Positions 40,630-50,330 of a stretch of 64,000 nt of DNA are shown here, piece after piece; the stretch's first letter is position 1, and every line of letters begins with the position of its first letter. The position numbers and the translations under genes are program-made. Source of the stretch: Spraguea lophii (lineage: Eukaryota > Microsporidia > Spragueidae). Under the pieces are notes generated by a model. That model was given only the letters and a program-made list of their open reading frames with translations. It had not been told where the DNA came from and searched no databases. The stretch lies in NCBI GenBank assembly GCA_001887945.1, contig LDOQ01000066.1, forward strand, positions 124,001 to 188,000. Reading direction: 5' to 3'.

Positions 40630-41133
40630 CTACTTTTTATTAAAACCACCACTTCTTTTATCGTTTTTATGTTTTAATGTTTTTTTGAAATTATATTCTA
40701 ATCTATCTTTTTGGTTAAATGATTTTTTATCATCTCTTTTATTTTTACTTCTATCATCTCTTCTATTTTTATTTTCATGTTTTTTTTCTTTTTCGTTTTT
40801 TTCTTTTTTATCCAAAGTTTGTTCACGTGGCAACAAAAATTCTTTTTTTAAAAATTTTGGTGTTACATAAAAAACATCATCTTTTTTTATTTTCAGATCA
40901 TTCAAATTATTTTTAATATTTTCATCTAAAGTTACAGTAACATATACTTCATCCAATTTCCCTAAAACCTCGTCTATTTTTCCTATCTTCTTATTTTTTA
41001 GAAAAACATTCTGATTTGGAAATGGTATATCATTGCATGTTAATTTAACAACAGGATTGTTTTCACAATAATATAAAAAACTTCCCATGGGCACCGGTGG
41101 TTGTTGTGGTTGTTGTCTTCTTTGATATTTCAT
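40630..41133 (-). CDS. GAR1: H/ACA snoRNP protein GAR1
   Basis: The 167-residue protein has the GAR1 core: MGSFLYYCENNPVVKLTCND, then IPFPNQNVFLKNKKIGKIDE, VLGKLDEVYVTVTL (about residues 16-75). After the core comes a lysine-, arginine-, asparagine-rich tail with ENKNRRDDRSKNKRDDKK in place of the glycine-arginine repeats of other eukaryotes. GAR1 is needed for rRNA pseudouridylation and 18S processing with Cbf5, Nhp2 and Nop10. It lies 48 bp beyond the eIF4E start, same strand. Confidence 0.93.
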   Translation of the reverse strand: MKYQRRQQPQQPPVPMGSFLYYCENNPVVKLTCNDIPFPNQNVFLKNKKIGKIDEVLGKLDEVYVTVTLDENIKNNLNDLKIKKDDVFYVTPKFLKKEFLLPREQTLDKKEKNEKEKKHENKNRRDDRSKNKRDDKKSFNQKDRLEYNFKKTLKHKNDKRSGGFNKK

Positions 41134-41179
41134 GGTATAAAAATATTTTTTAAAAATAAAACATTGAAAAAGTTTTATT

Positions 41180-41674
41180 TTATAAATCTACACTATCGGA
41201 ATCTATCACCTCTGCAAAATCTTCTTTATTATTTAAATTCTTTACGGCATATTTTTTAATATACATTTTTACCATCTCTTCATATTTCACTTTGTCTTTC
41301 ATATATAAATTAGCTGCATCCGCATTCAAAGGATCTGTAGGATTAGGATATGCTAATAACTGTGGTATAAATACTTCTATAATATTACCCAAATCAAACA
41401 AAGGAGACCAAACTTGATTTAACACATCCAAACATATACTACCACTTCCTTCATCGACATTAGGATGATAGATTTTTGTTTTAAAACCTATACTTGGACT
41501 AGAAAATGGATAATCATTCGGTATTTGGATATTTATAATAAATAATCCACCATGGTATGGAGTGTCTTTAGGACCTAATATAAATACTTCTAAATATAAT
41601 TTATCTACACCAACATAATCTATCCTAATATTTTTCTTTTTAAGCTTGAGTACTTCTTCGTGTATTCTACTCAT
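41180..41674 (-). CDS. UBC8: Ubiquitin-conjugating enzyme E2 (UBE2H/Ubc8 type)
   Basis: The 164-residue E2 fold has YHGGLFIINIQIPNDYPFSSPS, an HPN motif in YHPNVDEGSG, the catalytic cysteine in GSICLDVLNQVWSP (about residue 91), and IPQLLAYPNPTDPLNADAA. The LDV(L/I)NQ.WSP and YPNP(S/T)DPLN motifs single out the UBE2H/Ubc8 branch, which in yeast degrades gluconeogenic enzymes with the GID ligase. An acidic C-terminus (VIDSDSVDL) is also typical. Confidence 0.92.
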   Translation of the reverse strand: MSRIHEEVLKLKKKNIRIDYVGVDKLYLEVFILGPKDTPYHGGLFIINIQIPNDYPFSSPSIGFKTKIYHPNVDEGSGSICLDVLNQVWSPLFDLGNIIEVFIPQLLAYPNPTDPLNADAANLYMKDKVKYEEMVKMYIKKYAVKNLNNKEDFAEVIDSDSVDL

Positions 41675-42074
41675 AGAGTTTTATTTAAAAAAAACAAAAT
41701 ATATTTTTGATATATTAAAAACTAACAAATAAAAATGGAAATAAGAAAAGGAGACGATATAAAGTTGATTGACATCTAAAATATATTTCAAAAGAATATT
41801 TTTAAATATATTTTCCTTATTTATTTTCAAATTGAAAATTAATTAAATTATTCTTTGAAAAAAATTACTTTTATTTTTGCCTAAGATTTAAAAGAAAATA
41901 TTTCAATATAAAAACAAACAATTTGATATTAAGCAGAATGTAAAATATTCTTTGATGTTTGCTTATAAAGTATGTTGTTAAACAATAAAAACAAAATCAG
42001 TATAATATCTCCAGAAACAAATTATCCATCATATTATTTTCGTTTTCATATTTATTATTTCACCAAAAAATATT
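41675..42074. other. Intergenic region, nothing recognised
   Basis: 400 bp of AT-rich spacer between two minus-strand genes. The short plus-strand frame at 41972-42154 overlaps the end of the next gene antisense and is not supported. Confidence 0.4.
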
Positions 42075-42413
42075 CTAACTTACATTTTCTGTTTTTCTTA
42101 AAATTTCGATTATTTTATTTTCATCTTTTATTTTTTCTTTCAATATATTTTTGATCTTCTCTTCTAACTCTTCCTGTTCTTCATATTCAATTATCAATCT
42201 GTATATATTATCCTCGTTTATTTTTAAAGCATATACATATCCTAAAAACATTAATATTGTTTTGCTATGATATATTTCTGTAAACCTTTCTTCGTCTAAA
42301 ATAAATTTTTCTCTAAGTCGAAGTTTTTTAAAATCTTGTTCTCTTTTATTGGATTCAAAAGACATAAAATATCCTTCTTGATCAGAATCTGATGAGAATA
42401 TATCCCCATTCAT
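42075..42413 (-). CDS. Small acidic protein, unknown
   Basis: The 112-residue protein has an acidic N-terminus (MNGDIFSSDSDQEG), a hydrophobic helix (about 48-62, KTILMFLGYVYALKI) and a charged, helical C-terminal part rich in E, K and I. It ends in GTAAGTTAG; a splice donor there is possible but I see no matching acceptor with the TTAATTAG form, so I keep the plain stop. Family not recognised. It could be a small regulatory subunit. Confidence 0.5.
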   Translation of the reverse strand: MNGDIFSSDSDQEGYFMSFESNKREQDFKKLRLREKFILDEERFTEIYHSKTILMFLGYVYALKINEDNIYRLIIEYEEQEELEEKIKNILKEKIKDENKIIEILRKTENVS

Positions 42414-42667
42414 GGTTCAATGTAAAAAATAATTAATAATATTTTTTATTAAATCTAGATTGTTGTATATATTACATCTAATAAAGAATATAAGAATAAT
42501 ACGGTTAAAAATCTGGATTAATAAAATTATTGGTTCGATTTGATATATTCTATAGAAGATAGTTAGATCTTTTTGTATATTCAAATTGTATTTTACTCTA
42601 TGGAAATTTTTAGTAAGAAAAAATTACAGTATAATTAAAAAATAATCTAAATATTTAATTTCTTTAT
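42414..42667. other. Short intergenic AT-rich spacer
   Basis: No features seen except the left copy of the 15-bp SINE target duplication at its right end. Confidence 0.4.
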
Positions 42668-42682
42668 TCTGATTAAACGACA

Positions 42683-43180
42683 TTTTTTTTTTTTATGAAT
42701 GAAACTTTTATTTATCAAAGCTTCCTGGCCGGTTGCGGCCTACCATGGTCTGAGACCTTCGGTTCCTCGAGCGAAATTAAACTTGTACTAACTGGTTTCG
42801 CTACAGATATGCATTAATCTCATCTTACCTTATGCTCCAGAGTGTTAGGATTTTGCGTCTGGTGCGCGTCGCCGCCCCCACTTCCAGCTCTTAAGGAATT
42901 CCCAGCCTCTTTCGTTGCATAGTATTGGCCGAGTCACAAATCAATACAGGGATTGCAACTACATCAGTTGAACACTACTTTAATCTAGTAGCGGGGCCGT
43001 CGTACAAGGCACAGCTATGCTGCGCTATCGAAACCTCACCCACTCAACAACCTTTTTCTTCTCTTCTGCATTTATTATTATTATTTTTTTTTGTTTTGAA
43101 AACTTTTTCTGGATGAGGGATTCGAACCCGCCAGGCTTGGGGTTTGGTTACCACCCCACGACCACTGGGCCAGGCGGGAC
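42683..43180 (-). repeat. Full-length tRNA-derived SINE with 15-bp target duplication
   Basis: This is the best-preserved copy. TCTGATTAAACGACA occurs on both sides (42668-42682 and 43181-43195). Reading the minus strand, the element starts with a tRNA-like head of about 70 nt holding a Pol III A box (TGGCCCAGTGG) and B box (GGTTCGAATCC) about 43 nt apart. Next come an A-rich spacer, a body of about 350 nt, and a 3' end GATAAATAAAAGTTTCATTC followed by an A-run. Acceptor-stem halves do not pair, so it is not a functional tRNA. Its start lies 110 bp upstream of the RPS4 ATG, in antisense. Short open frames inside it are not genes. Confidence 0.9.
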
Positions 43181-43289
43181 TCTGATTAAACGACAATTTT
43201 ATTTTATCCGCTCTGTGCGTATTTAAAACTAAAAATTGAAAAAGAAATTTTTCAAAAAAATATTTTTATTTTTTCTATTTTTATTACCC

Positions 43290-44153
43290 ATGGTAAGAGG
43301 TCCTAGAAAACATTTAAAACGTCTTAATGCACCAAAAAGTTGGTCACTAGATAAGAATGGTGGTGTATTTGCACCAAGAACAAGTACTGGTCCACACTCT
43401 ATGCAAGAGTCTATGCCATTGTGTCTTTTGCTTACCCGTATTTTAAAGGTAGCATCAAACAACAAGGAAATCAAGCATATTATGAAGAATAGATTGATAA
43501 CAGTTAATGGTAACATAAGAACAGATAGTAGATATCCAGTAGGTATTATGGATGTTTTATCCATTAAGAAAACAAATGAACACTATCGTCTTCTTTATAA
43601 CATTGCAGGAAAATTTGTGTTACACAAGATAACAGAGGAAGAAGCACAGTATAGAATTGCAAAGGTTACAAACAAAAAGGTTGTTAAAGGAAATATTCCA
43701 CACACATATACCTCATGTGGTGGATCATTTAGATATGCAGACCCTTCTATTTCTATTGGAGATTCTGTTAAGATTGACATAAAAACATCTAAAATCGTAG
43801 AAAACAGTTCTTTAGAAGTAGGTAAGGTAGTATATTTGATTAAAGGAAAAAATATTGGATGTTTAGGTGTTATTTCAGGAATAGAAAAGAGAGAAGGTAC
43901 ACACGATATTGTCAATATTGTTGACAAGGTAGGAAGAAATTTCTCTACAATCTTTTCTAACATTTTGGTTGTTGGTGCAGATGATAATCCATGGGTAACA
44001 TTTACAAAGGATGAAGGAATCAAATATTCAGAATATGAGCAATCCATAAAAGAATATGGTCCAATGAACGAAGAAAAAGAAGAAGAATCTATTCCAGAGG
44101 TGGTCGAAACTAGCGAAGTTGAGACAAGACATCCTACAAGAGCAAGAGGTTAA
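43290..44153 (+). CDS. RPS4: 40S ribosomal protein S4 (eS4)
   Basis: Starting at 43290 (MVRGPRKHLKRLNAPKSW, CCC directly before the ATG) the 287-residue protein has the conserved N-terminus, a S4 RNA-binding segment with LPLCLLL-type LTRILKVASNNKEIKHIMK, GNIRTDSRYPVGIMDV and a KOW-like NIGCLGVISGIEKREGTHDI. eS4 is an essential small-subunit protein. The C-terminal tail is longer and acidic (NEEKEEESIPEVVE) before RARG. The in-frame extension to 43236 is a T-rich artefact. A SINE lies about 110 bp upstream. Confidence 0.97.
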   Translation: MVRGPRKHLKRLNAPKSWSLDKNGGVFAPRTSTGPHSMQESMPLCLLLTRILKVASNNKEIKHIMKNRLITVNGNIRTDSRYPVGIMDVLSIKKTNEHYRLLYNIAGKFVLHKITEEEAQYRIAKVTNKKVVKGNIPHTYTSCGGSFRYADPSISIGDSVKIDIKTSKIVENSSLEVGKVVYLIKGKNIGCLGVISGIEKREGTHDIVNIVDKVGRNFSTIFSNILVVGADDNPWVTFTKDEGIKYSEYEQSIKEYGPMNEEKEEESIPEVVETSEVETRHPTRARG

Positions 44154-44196
44154 TTAAAATTATCTAAAAAGAATTTTAAAAATATTTATTATTTTT

Positions 44197-45759
44197 TTAG
44201 CAAATATTTTCTATTTCAGAATGTATTCTTTCTTCAATATTTTTCTTATTGCATATTTTATGTACCAAATCTTTTATAAGTTCATGGTTAACTAAACAAT
44301 CAATGTGATCTGCTGTTTTAGGTCCACCTCTTATATCTTTTAATTTTTTAGAAGGTTGATGAAGATATTCTTTTACTGTTATTTTTATATTACATTTATT
44401 AAGCTCCTTGGATTTCCATCCTTTGATACCCATATATCCTAATGATATTAATGGTACGGAACCATCACCATCAGAATAATATATTCCATTTTCTATTGTG
44501 CCATCAGGGCTATTCATATTATGGTCGAGCTTTAGGAATTTGTTATAGTAAAATCCACATTGCGTCATTTTTCCAACACCGTATAAAAGATAAATTTTAA
44601 AATTTGGCGCATATGGAAGAGGGTTTAAAAGTGGATTAGACCATTTTGTGTATTCATCCATTTTATTTGTTGCAACACTTCCGTATTGATGATGATCTAA
44701 TTTTTTGGCTGATTGAGGAGGTAAGAGAAATTTTATTACGTCTTTAATAATGGTATTTCGTATTTCTATATTTTTTAAAACTAATAACTTATTTTTATAA
44801 ATATTGTCTCCTTTGGGTAGTAATGTATAAAAAGAGCCCAAGCTTCGAGCTAATTTTTGTACATCTTCTGTTTTAATAGCAAAGTCGTAAAACGTCGTTT
44901 CTAAGGATGACCTAGTTTTAAATACTTCTCCTGACAAAAGTGCCGATATTGTTTTTGGTGCACCGAGGAATGGTGCTGCAATTGGAATAAATGAGTCGAT
45001 ATGTCTATCAACCCATTTCTTATCTATATTATTAACCCAGTTCATAAAATAATAGTAAACTATTGAACCATAACTATGTGTTATAATTACAATCTTTTTT
45101 CTATTGGTTTTATACATACATTCTATTTTTGATTTTAAATTTGTTAAGAAAAAATTTCTTTCTTCTAGTTCATGCGGGGATAATCTCCAATCATATGTCG
45201 CATAAAATAAATTTTTGGAATTATATCCTATGGTAGACGATATTATTCTTATAAACTTAGACCATACCGAATAATATGGTATTATGAAATCTATACCTTC
45301 TATTCCCTCCAAAGCATCTATTCCATTATATTCATCTACAGCTAAAATATCTATCCATTTTTTCTTATTGAGCGCCATGAATTTCAACATCTCCAAACTT
45401 CCCCATACTTTCTGACGATAATTATTTTTATCTGTAAGCTCCAATACACTAGCACCTATTCCTGGAATAATGACAACAGGAAAATGTGGTTTTAAACCAT
45501 CTTTATCCAATTCTTCTACAAGCTCATCTTCCTCACTGAAATTAAACTTATTTAAATCAATTAATAATTTTAGCTTTTCAATTATCAACTTAGAATTCAT
45601 GAAACCAAAATTTTCGATTTTCATTTTATTTATATTTCGAAAAAGCCAATTATCATCTTCATCCTTCAAAAAGACACCAACATAAATAGATATAAAGAAT
45701 ATACATATAAATAACACCGTTCTTTTTATTTTTCTACTAATTTGGATAGTTTTAAACAT
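44197..45759 (-). CDS. LRO1: Phospholipid:diacylglycerol acyltransferase (PDAT, LCAT family)
   Basis: The 520-residue protein has a short cytosolic N-terminus, a membrane anchor (about residues 14-29, LFICIFFISIYVGVF) and an LCAT-fold lumenal domain. It contains PGIGASVLEL, the Trp-rich YATYDWRLSP, the nucleophile Ser in ITHSYGSIVYY (about 220), the Asp in YSDGDGSVPLISL (about 430) and the His in TADHIDC (about 494). This catalytic order fits PDAT/Lro1, which makes triacylglycerol from phospholipid and diacylglycerol at the ER. It is shorter than yeast Lro1 (661). CCC directly precedes the ATG. Confidence 0.9.
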   Translation of the reverse strand: MFKTIQISRKIKRTVLFICIFFISIYVGVFLKDEDDNWLFRNINKMKIENFGFMNSKLIIEKLKLLIDLNKFNFSEEDELVEELDKDGLKPHFPVVIIPGIGASVLELTDKNNYRQKVWGSLEMLKFMALNKKKWIDILAVDEYNGIDALEGIEGIDFIIPYYSVWSKFIRIISSTIGYNSKNLFYATYDWRLSPHELEERNFFLTNLKSKIECMYKTNRKKIVIITHSYGSIVYYYFMNWVNNIDKKWVDRHIDSFIPIAAPFLGAPKTISALLSGEVFKTRSSLETTFYDFAIKTEDVQKLARSLGSFYTLLPKGDNIYKNKLLVLKNIEIRNTIIKDVIKFLLPPQSAKKLDHHQYGSVATNKMDEYTKWSNPLLNPLPYAPNFKIYLLYGVGKMTQCGFYYNKFLKLDHNMNSPDGTIENGIYYSDGDGSVPLISLGYMGIKGWKSKELNKCNIKITVKEYLHQPSKKLKDIRGGPKTADHIDCLVNHELIKDLVHKICNKKNIEERIHSEIENIC

Positions 45760-47626
45760 GGGTTTTCTATATCTGGGAAATTATAAAAATTTAATTCTTT
45801 TTTTTTGATTTCAAAATTTGAATCGAGAATCAATAAATTCTATAGACGCGTATAATTTAAAAATAATAATATAGATTTAATATTTTATTTTAACTCTAAT
45901 GAGATCTTAATTTTTATTATATTTGTACAAATTTATATTTTTTGAATATCCATTTTACTCGCCCGTTTATTAAATATTTTCGTTATAATAATAAAAAATA
46001 GATTTTATTAATAGTTATATAAAATATTTTCTCTTTCTCTGGTGAAAAAAACAAAAAGAATATTCTTTACATTTATATTATATTGTAAATATCTAAAAAA
46101 ATAGTATCAAACTATATTATTTCATAATTATTCTACATCTATCTTTTCTTAAATAACTTTATAATTTTTTGACAATAAATAGAATATTTTTATTACATAT
46201 ATATTCCTAAATGTATATGTTAGATATAATTTATATATTAGCTTGTCGAATTTTATAAAAATATAATGTTGTTTATCCTTTTTCTATTTCCAAGTTCTTC
46301 CACTCGAAAATAACTGAAAAAATAGAGTATTTAAATTTTATTGTAAATATAGAATAATCGTATTTATAAATTCGGGAAAGCAAATTAAAAGTGAAATATA
46401 AGAAAAATTCAATTAAAATTTCAAAAATATATTTCAATACGTATCCAAACTCATACATAAAAAGAGAATTGGATTATTAAAGTGTATATAAAAGAGTTAT
46501 AAGGTAACAAATAAATGTATATTTTTTCATTAAAGAAAAAGAAAATCCACACACATTTATTATTAGGATATTGCGATTAAATAGCTGTAAAAAAAGGAAA
46601 TTGAGCAAATAAACAAAAACTATCAGATCGTATTTATTATTTTTAAGTCTACAAAATATTATCTTTTATTCTCAGATGAAAGTCTGAAAAATAAGAAATA
46701 TATATTAAAAACTAATTTTTTTCAAAAGATGATGAGTTTAGATATTACATTTTCAAATCATGTAGAAAATGGAATTTCAAGCGGGATGTAATATAATTAT
46801 ATATAAAATTGAAAAGATATTTATTGAACTTCATTATTTCCGATAAAAAATTATTGGAAGTTTTTTTATTTAAAAAAAAATATTTTAAATTAACAATCTA
46901 TTAATCAAATAGAAAGAAATGAATATTAAAACTGTAGAGGGTCGACTGTATATTGTGTAGTAGTAATGTTATCATTTATTCAAATAACAACTATATACAT
47001 TTATAATATTTTTATTTCTTTTTATAAATGAATTTTATTAAAATCCAAATTTTTATTGAGTTAAACTTGTTACTAATAATGTTTAATATAGATTAATATA
47101 TTGTATTTTAAACGAAATGCAATATATTCTATAAAATTATCTTTGATCTGATGTATAAATATAAAATATAACTTAAAAAAATTGATTTAAACGGTTGATA
47201 ACCTTAAATAATATATGAATCTGATATTTGATAATAAATATAATAATATAATATCTGACTTAATAATGATAATCTTCAGTATTGAATACGCACAATTTTA
47301 TTTCAAAATTTTCATATTCAGAAAATAGCAAATCTATTGAAATATTTTTTCTAAGAATATGAAAAATAATGTTCAAAAAAAATAAAATTAATTATAATGA
47401 TATTACATTATACCAACTATAAAATGAAATCAATGAATTTAATTGTAATTTGTCTTTTATGATATATTTAACTTAATTATATACAACAGAGTGATATATA
47501 GAATGAACATGATTGTAAAAAATAGGATGGAAATAGAAATGTAAGTTATTTAAAACTATATCGATACAATATAAATGTTGACATAGTTAAAAATATTTGA
47601 ATTAAACTAATTATCAGATAATAAAT
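45760..47626. other. Long gene-free AT-rich region with diverged repeat
   Basis: There are 1.9 kb without a supported gene. 46520-46955 is a diverged copy of 51910-52345 (listed separately). A 61-codon minus-strand frame at 46273-46458 is very biased in composition and I do not accept it. Confidence 0.5.
46520..46955. repeat. Dispersed repeat B, copy 1
   Basis: It shares with 51910-52345, in the same order and orientation, blocks such as TATTATTAGGATATTGCGAT, AAATTGAGCAAATAAACAAAA, AGTCTGAAAAATAAGAAAT, ATATTAAAAACTAAT and CAAAAGATGATGAGTTTA. It ends near GTCGACTGTA, which is the reverse complement of the TACAGTCGAC at 27660, so a DNA-transposon terminus is possible. No coding frame remains. 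Confidence 0.6.
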
Positions 47627-49423
47627 TTATTTTTTAGCTGACAGCTTCATTCTTATACTTGGCCGTAACATAACTCCTATCAAAAAAATAGAAAGCAACG
47701 CATACAATACTGATATTAGTATAGAATAGCCTATGTATGCCCAAATATGCATTGGAAAGGGTGGCATTGATCTGTAAACAGCATCTAACATACTTTTTTG
47801 AATTTTGATATTTTGTTCTTTAGAAATATTTGGTAACGTAAAAAATTTTGCAATAATGTAATAAACCAATTGAAAAAATACCGATAAAGGCCAAACCCCG
47901 TTTATACCAGAAAAAACCTGAATTACCGTTTTCATCACCGGGTTTGCGAGGTCGGAGTAGCCAGACATATTACCACAAATAAACATATACATAAAGAACA
48001 TTGGAATAATCATAAAAAAATATAATAATTTGCTGTTTTTTGTAAGTGATCCTAATAGAATAAACGACGGCAGTGTTATTAAAAATGTTCCAAATAATAT
48101 AAAAACGGTTAAATATGATATTGAGTTTCTTAACAATATATAGGTAGTTATTATGTATATGAGTACAAATGGCAATTGTTCTATAAATTCAGATAGATAT
48201 ATAGAAAAGAAGTATGATAACATAGAATATGATCTAACACCTATTTCTCTTTTAACTACTTTATATTCTGGCAATATGCTAAATATAGAAGCAGAACAAC
48301 TAATTGTAAAAAACAATAGAGAAAGTGTAATATACATCATGTAAAACAATTCTATAAGCATAGGATCACAGGGCTTGCTTCTAATATGCTTATCAAAAAA
48401 GTATAGACCACATGCAACTAAAGCGATAATCATTGATTTCAAAATATAAGAAACAATCTTTCCAAAAGTTAGATCATAAACACTAAGTTTCCTTCTCGTT
48501 AATAATAAAATATGTCTTAAATTAAAGCTGAAATCAAAAGACATATCGTTTTTTGTTTTCTGTTTATACGCTAAAGGTTGATCATTATCATATTTTAAAC
48601 TATTTTGTTTGATTATGTCTTGAATTGCATTACTTTCTATATCTTCTCTTACTAATACTTCTAATACAAAATCGGGAAATGGTGAAGTTTCATTCCTTAT
48701 AAGTCCATAACCTTTTAAAAAATCTTCGCATTTATTAGCCTCTCCGCAATAAACAGTTTTTCCTTCAGCAAGTAGAAGAAGATCATCAAAACATCGAAAT
48801 ACTTCTTGTGGTGGCTGGTGAATTGTAATAATAATAGTTTTTCCTGATTTGGTTGCGTATTCTTTTAAAAGTTTTACGAAAGAAATAGTAATGTATGTAT
48901 CAAGACCAGATGTTGGTTCGTCTAAGAATATAAGATCTGGATCAGATACTAATTCTACAGCTATCATAGTTCTCTTCCTCTCTCCTCCAGAAATACTATT
49001 CATTTTGTTATATGCTATATTCTCTATTTTTAGATCTTTTAAAATAGTTTGCACTTTTTCTTCTAAGTGATCTTGATCTACTGCTCTAAACTTGGCGGCA
49101 TACATAATTGTATCATAAACAGTGAGGGATTCAAAAATATTGTCATCTTGGTCTACATACCCAGTTTTTGTTATCCACTCATTTATATCTCTTTCTTTTC
49201 CATCTCCCTGTATCACTCCATTTGTCTTTGATCCCGGTGGTATTCTTCCTACTAATGCTTTTAACATAGTTGTTTTTCCACTTCCACTTGGACCCATTAC
49301 CGCCATTAATTTACCTTTTCTGGCTTTTCCTGAACAATCTTTTATAAGATGCGCGTATTTTCCTGGGACTCGTTTTCCTTCGTTTGGTACAAAAACATCA
49401 ACATTCTTCCATGAAACATCCAT
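47627..49423 (-). CDS. ABC transporter, half-size ABCG type
   Basis: Start at 49423 (MDVSWKNVDVFVP, CCCC directly before). The 598-residue protein has one nucleotide-binding domain first: Walker A GPSGSGKTT (about 44-52), signature ISGGERKRT (about 142), Walker B LIFLDEPTSGLD and an H-loop ITIHQPP. Then about six membrane segments follow from about residue 300 to the end. NBD-TMD order with half size is the ABCG/White layout, expanded in microsporidia and usually dimeric. The substrate is unknown; lipids, sterols or toxic compounds are typical for the family. Confidence 0.93.
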   Translation of the reverse strand: MDVSWKNVDVFVPNEGKRVPGKYAHLIKDCSGKARKGKLMAVMGPSGSGKTTMLKALVGRIPPGSKTNGVIQGDGKERDINEWITKTGYVDQDDNIFESLTVYDTIMYAAKFRAVDQDHLEEKVQTILKDLKIENIAYNKMNSISGGERKRTMIAVELVSDPDLIFLDEPTSGLDTYITISFVKLLKEYATKSGKTIIITIHQPPQEVFRCFDDLLLLAEGKTVYCGEANKCEDFLKGYGLIRNETSPFPDFVLEVLVREDIESNAIQDIIKQNSLKYDNDQPLAYKQKTKNDMSFDFSFNLRHILLLTRRKLSVYDLTFGKIVSYILKSMIIALVACGLYFFDKHIRSKPCDPMLIELFYMMYITLSLLFFTISCSASIFSILPEYKVVKREIGVRSYSMLSYFFSIYLSEFIEQLPFVLIYIITTYILLRNSISYLTVFILFGTFLITLPSFILLGSLTKNSKLLYFFMIIPMFFMYMFICGNMSGYSDLANPVMKTVIQVFSGINGVWPLSVFFQLVYYIIAKFFTLPNISKEQNIKIQKSMLDAVYRSMPPFPMHIWAYIGYSILISVLYALLSIFLIGVMLRPSIRMKLSAKK

Positions 49424-49495
49424 GGGGTTCTTCTTAATAATGATTTTATAATTGATTTTTTTAAAAAGGAAAAAGTGATCTTTTTTTAAAAACAT

Positions 49496-49926
49496 TCTAT
49501 TTCTATAAAAAAGAGAATATATGGTTATGTGTTTCGATTATCTGGAGGTCAAAATACATAATCCATTTGCACGAATTGAGGAGGAAGGCATTTTAAAGTT
49601 TTAAAAAATAAAGAATAAATGTAATTATCATATCTATGTACCAAATTCGAATTAAAAATTATCAAAAAAAACCCTTTTCTAATTTATTGATCATTATATT
49701 TTTAGAGATATATATTTTAAAATGGAGAACAAAATAGTTTTATTTAATCACATTATTTCTATAATGAAGTTTTTATAGGAGTTTCTATTTAATTTGACAA
49801 AACATTTATTTTTCTTTTTTATTTATAAGGGGTTTTCGAGCAAATTTGTATGATCTAGAATTTATAAATTATGCTAAAAGAAATAGATTTTACAGAATAA
49901 TATCTATGTAAAAAAGACCTTATTGA
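49496..49926. other. Intergenic region, a short GC-richer open stretch
   Basis: An ATG at about 49531 opens a 25-residue frame (MCFDYLEVKIHNPFARIEEE, then GILKF) that is less AT-rich than its surroundings. It is too short to assign. Otherwise AT-rich. Confidence 0.3.
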
Positions 49927-49941
49927 AATAAAGAATTTATT

Positions 49942-50313
49942 TTTTTTATTAATGAAACTTTTATTTATCAAAGTTTCCTGGCCGGTTGTGGCCTACCATG
50001 GTCTGTGACCTTCGGTTCCTCAAGCGAATCTAAGCTTGTACTAACTGGTTCCGCTACAAATATGCATTAATCTCGTCTTACCTTATACTCCCAAATGATA
50101 GGATTTGCGTATGATGCGCGTCGCCACCCCCACTTCCAGCTCTTAAGGAATTCCCAGCTTCTTTCGTTGCATAATATTGGCCGAGTCACAAAGCAATACA
50201 GGGATTCATTTACATCAGCTAAACACTATTTTAATCTAGTAACGGCCCGTCATACAAAGCACAGCTATGCTGTGCTATCGAAACCTCACCCACTCAACAA
50301 CCTTTTTTTTTCT
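49942..50313 (-). repeat. 5'-truncated SINE with 15-bp target duplication
   Basis: The sequence AATAAAGAATTTATT occurs at 49927-49941 and 50314-50328. The element lacks the tRNA head and begins in the A-rich spacer just before GGTTGTTGAGTGGGTGAGGT. The rest is highly similar to the copy at 42683-43180. 5' truncation with a long duplication is the usual result of target-primed reverse transcription. The short open frame 50095-50337 is not a gene. Confidence 0.9.
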
Positions 50314-50330
50314 AATAAAGAATTTATTCA

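Noticed and set aside
43110..43180. tRNA gene on the minus strand
   Set aside because: A and B boxes are present but the acceptor halves do not pair, the anticodon arm is irregular, and the segment is the head of a repeat with target duplications.
42925..43226. Two overlapping open frames on the plus strand
   Set aside because: They lie wholly in the SINE; similar frames recur in other copies.
46273..46458. 61-residue F/Y/I-rich frame
   Set aside because: Composition is what random AT-rich DNA gives; no start motif and no recognisable family.
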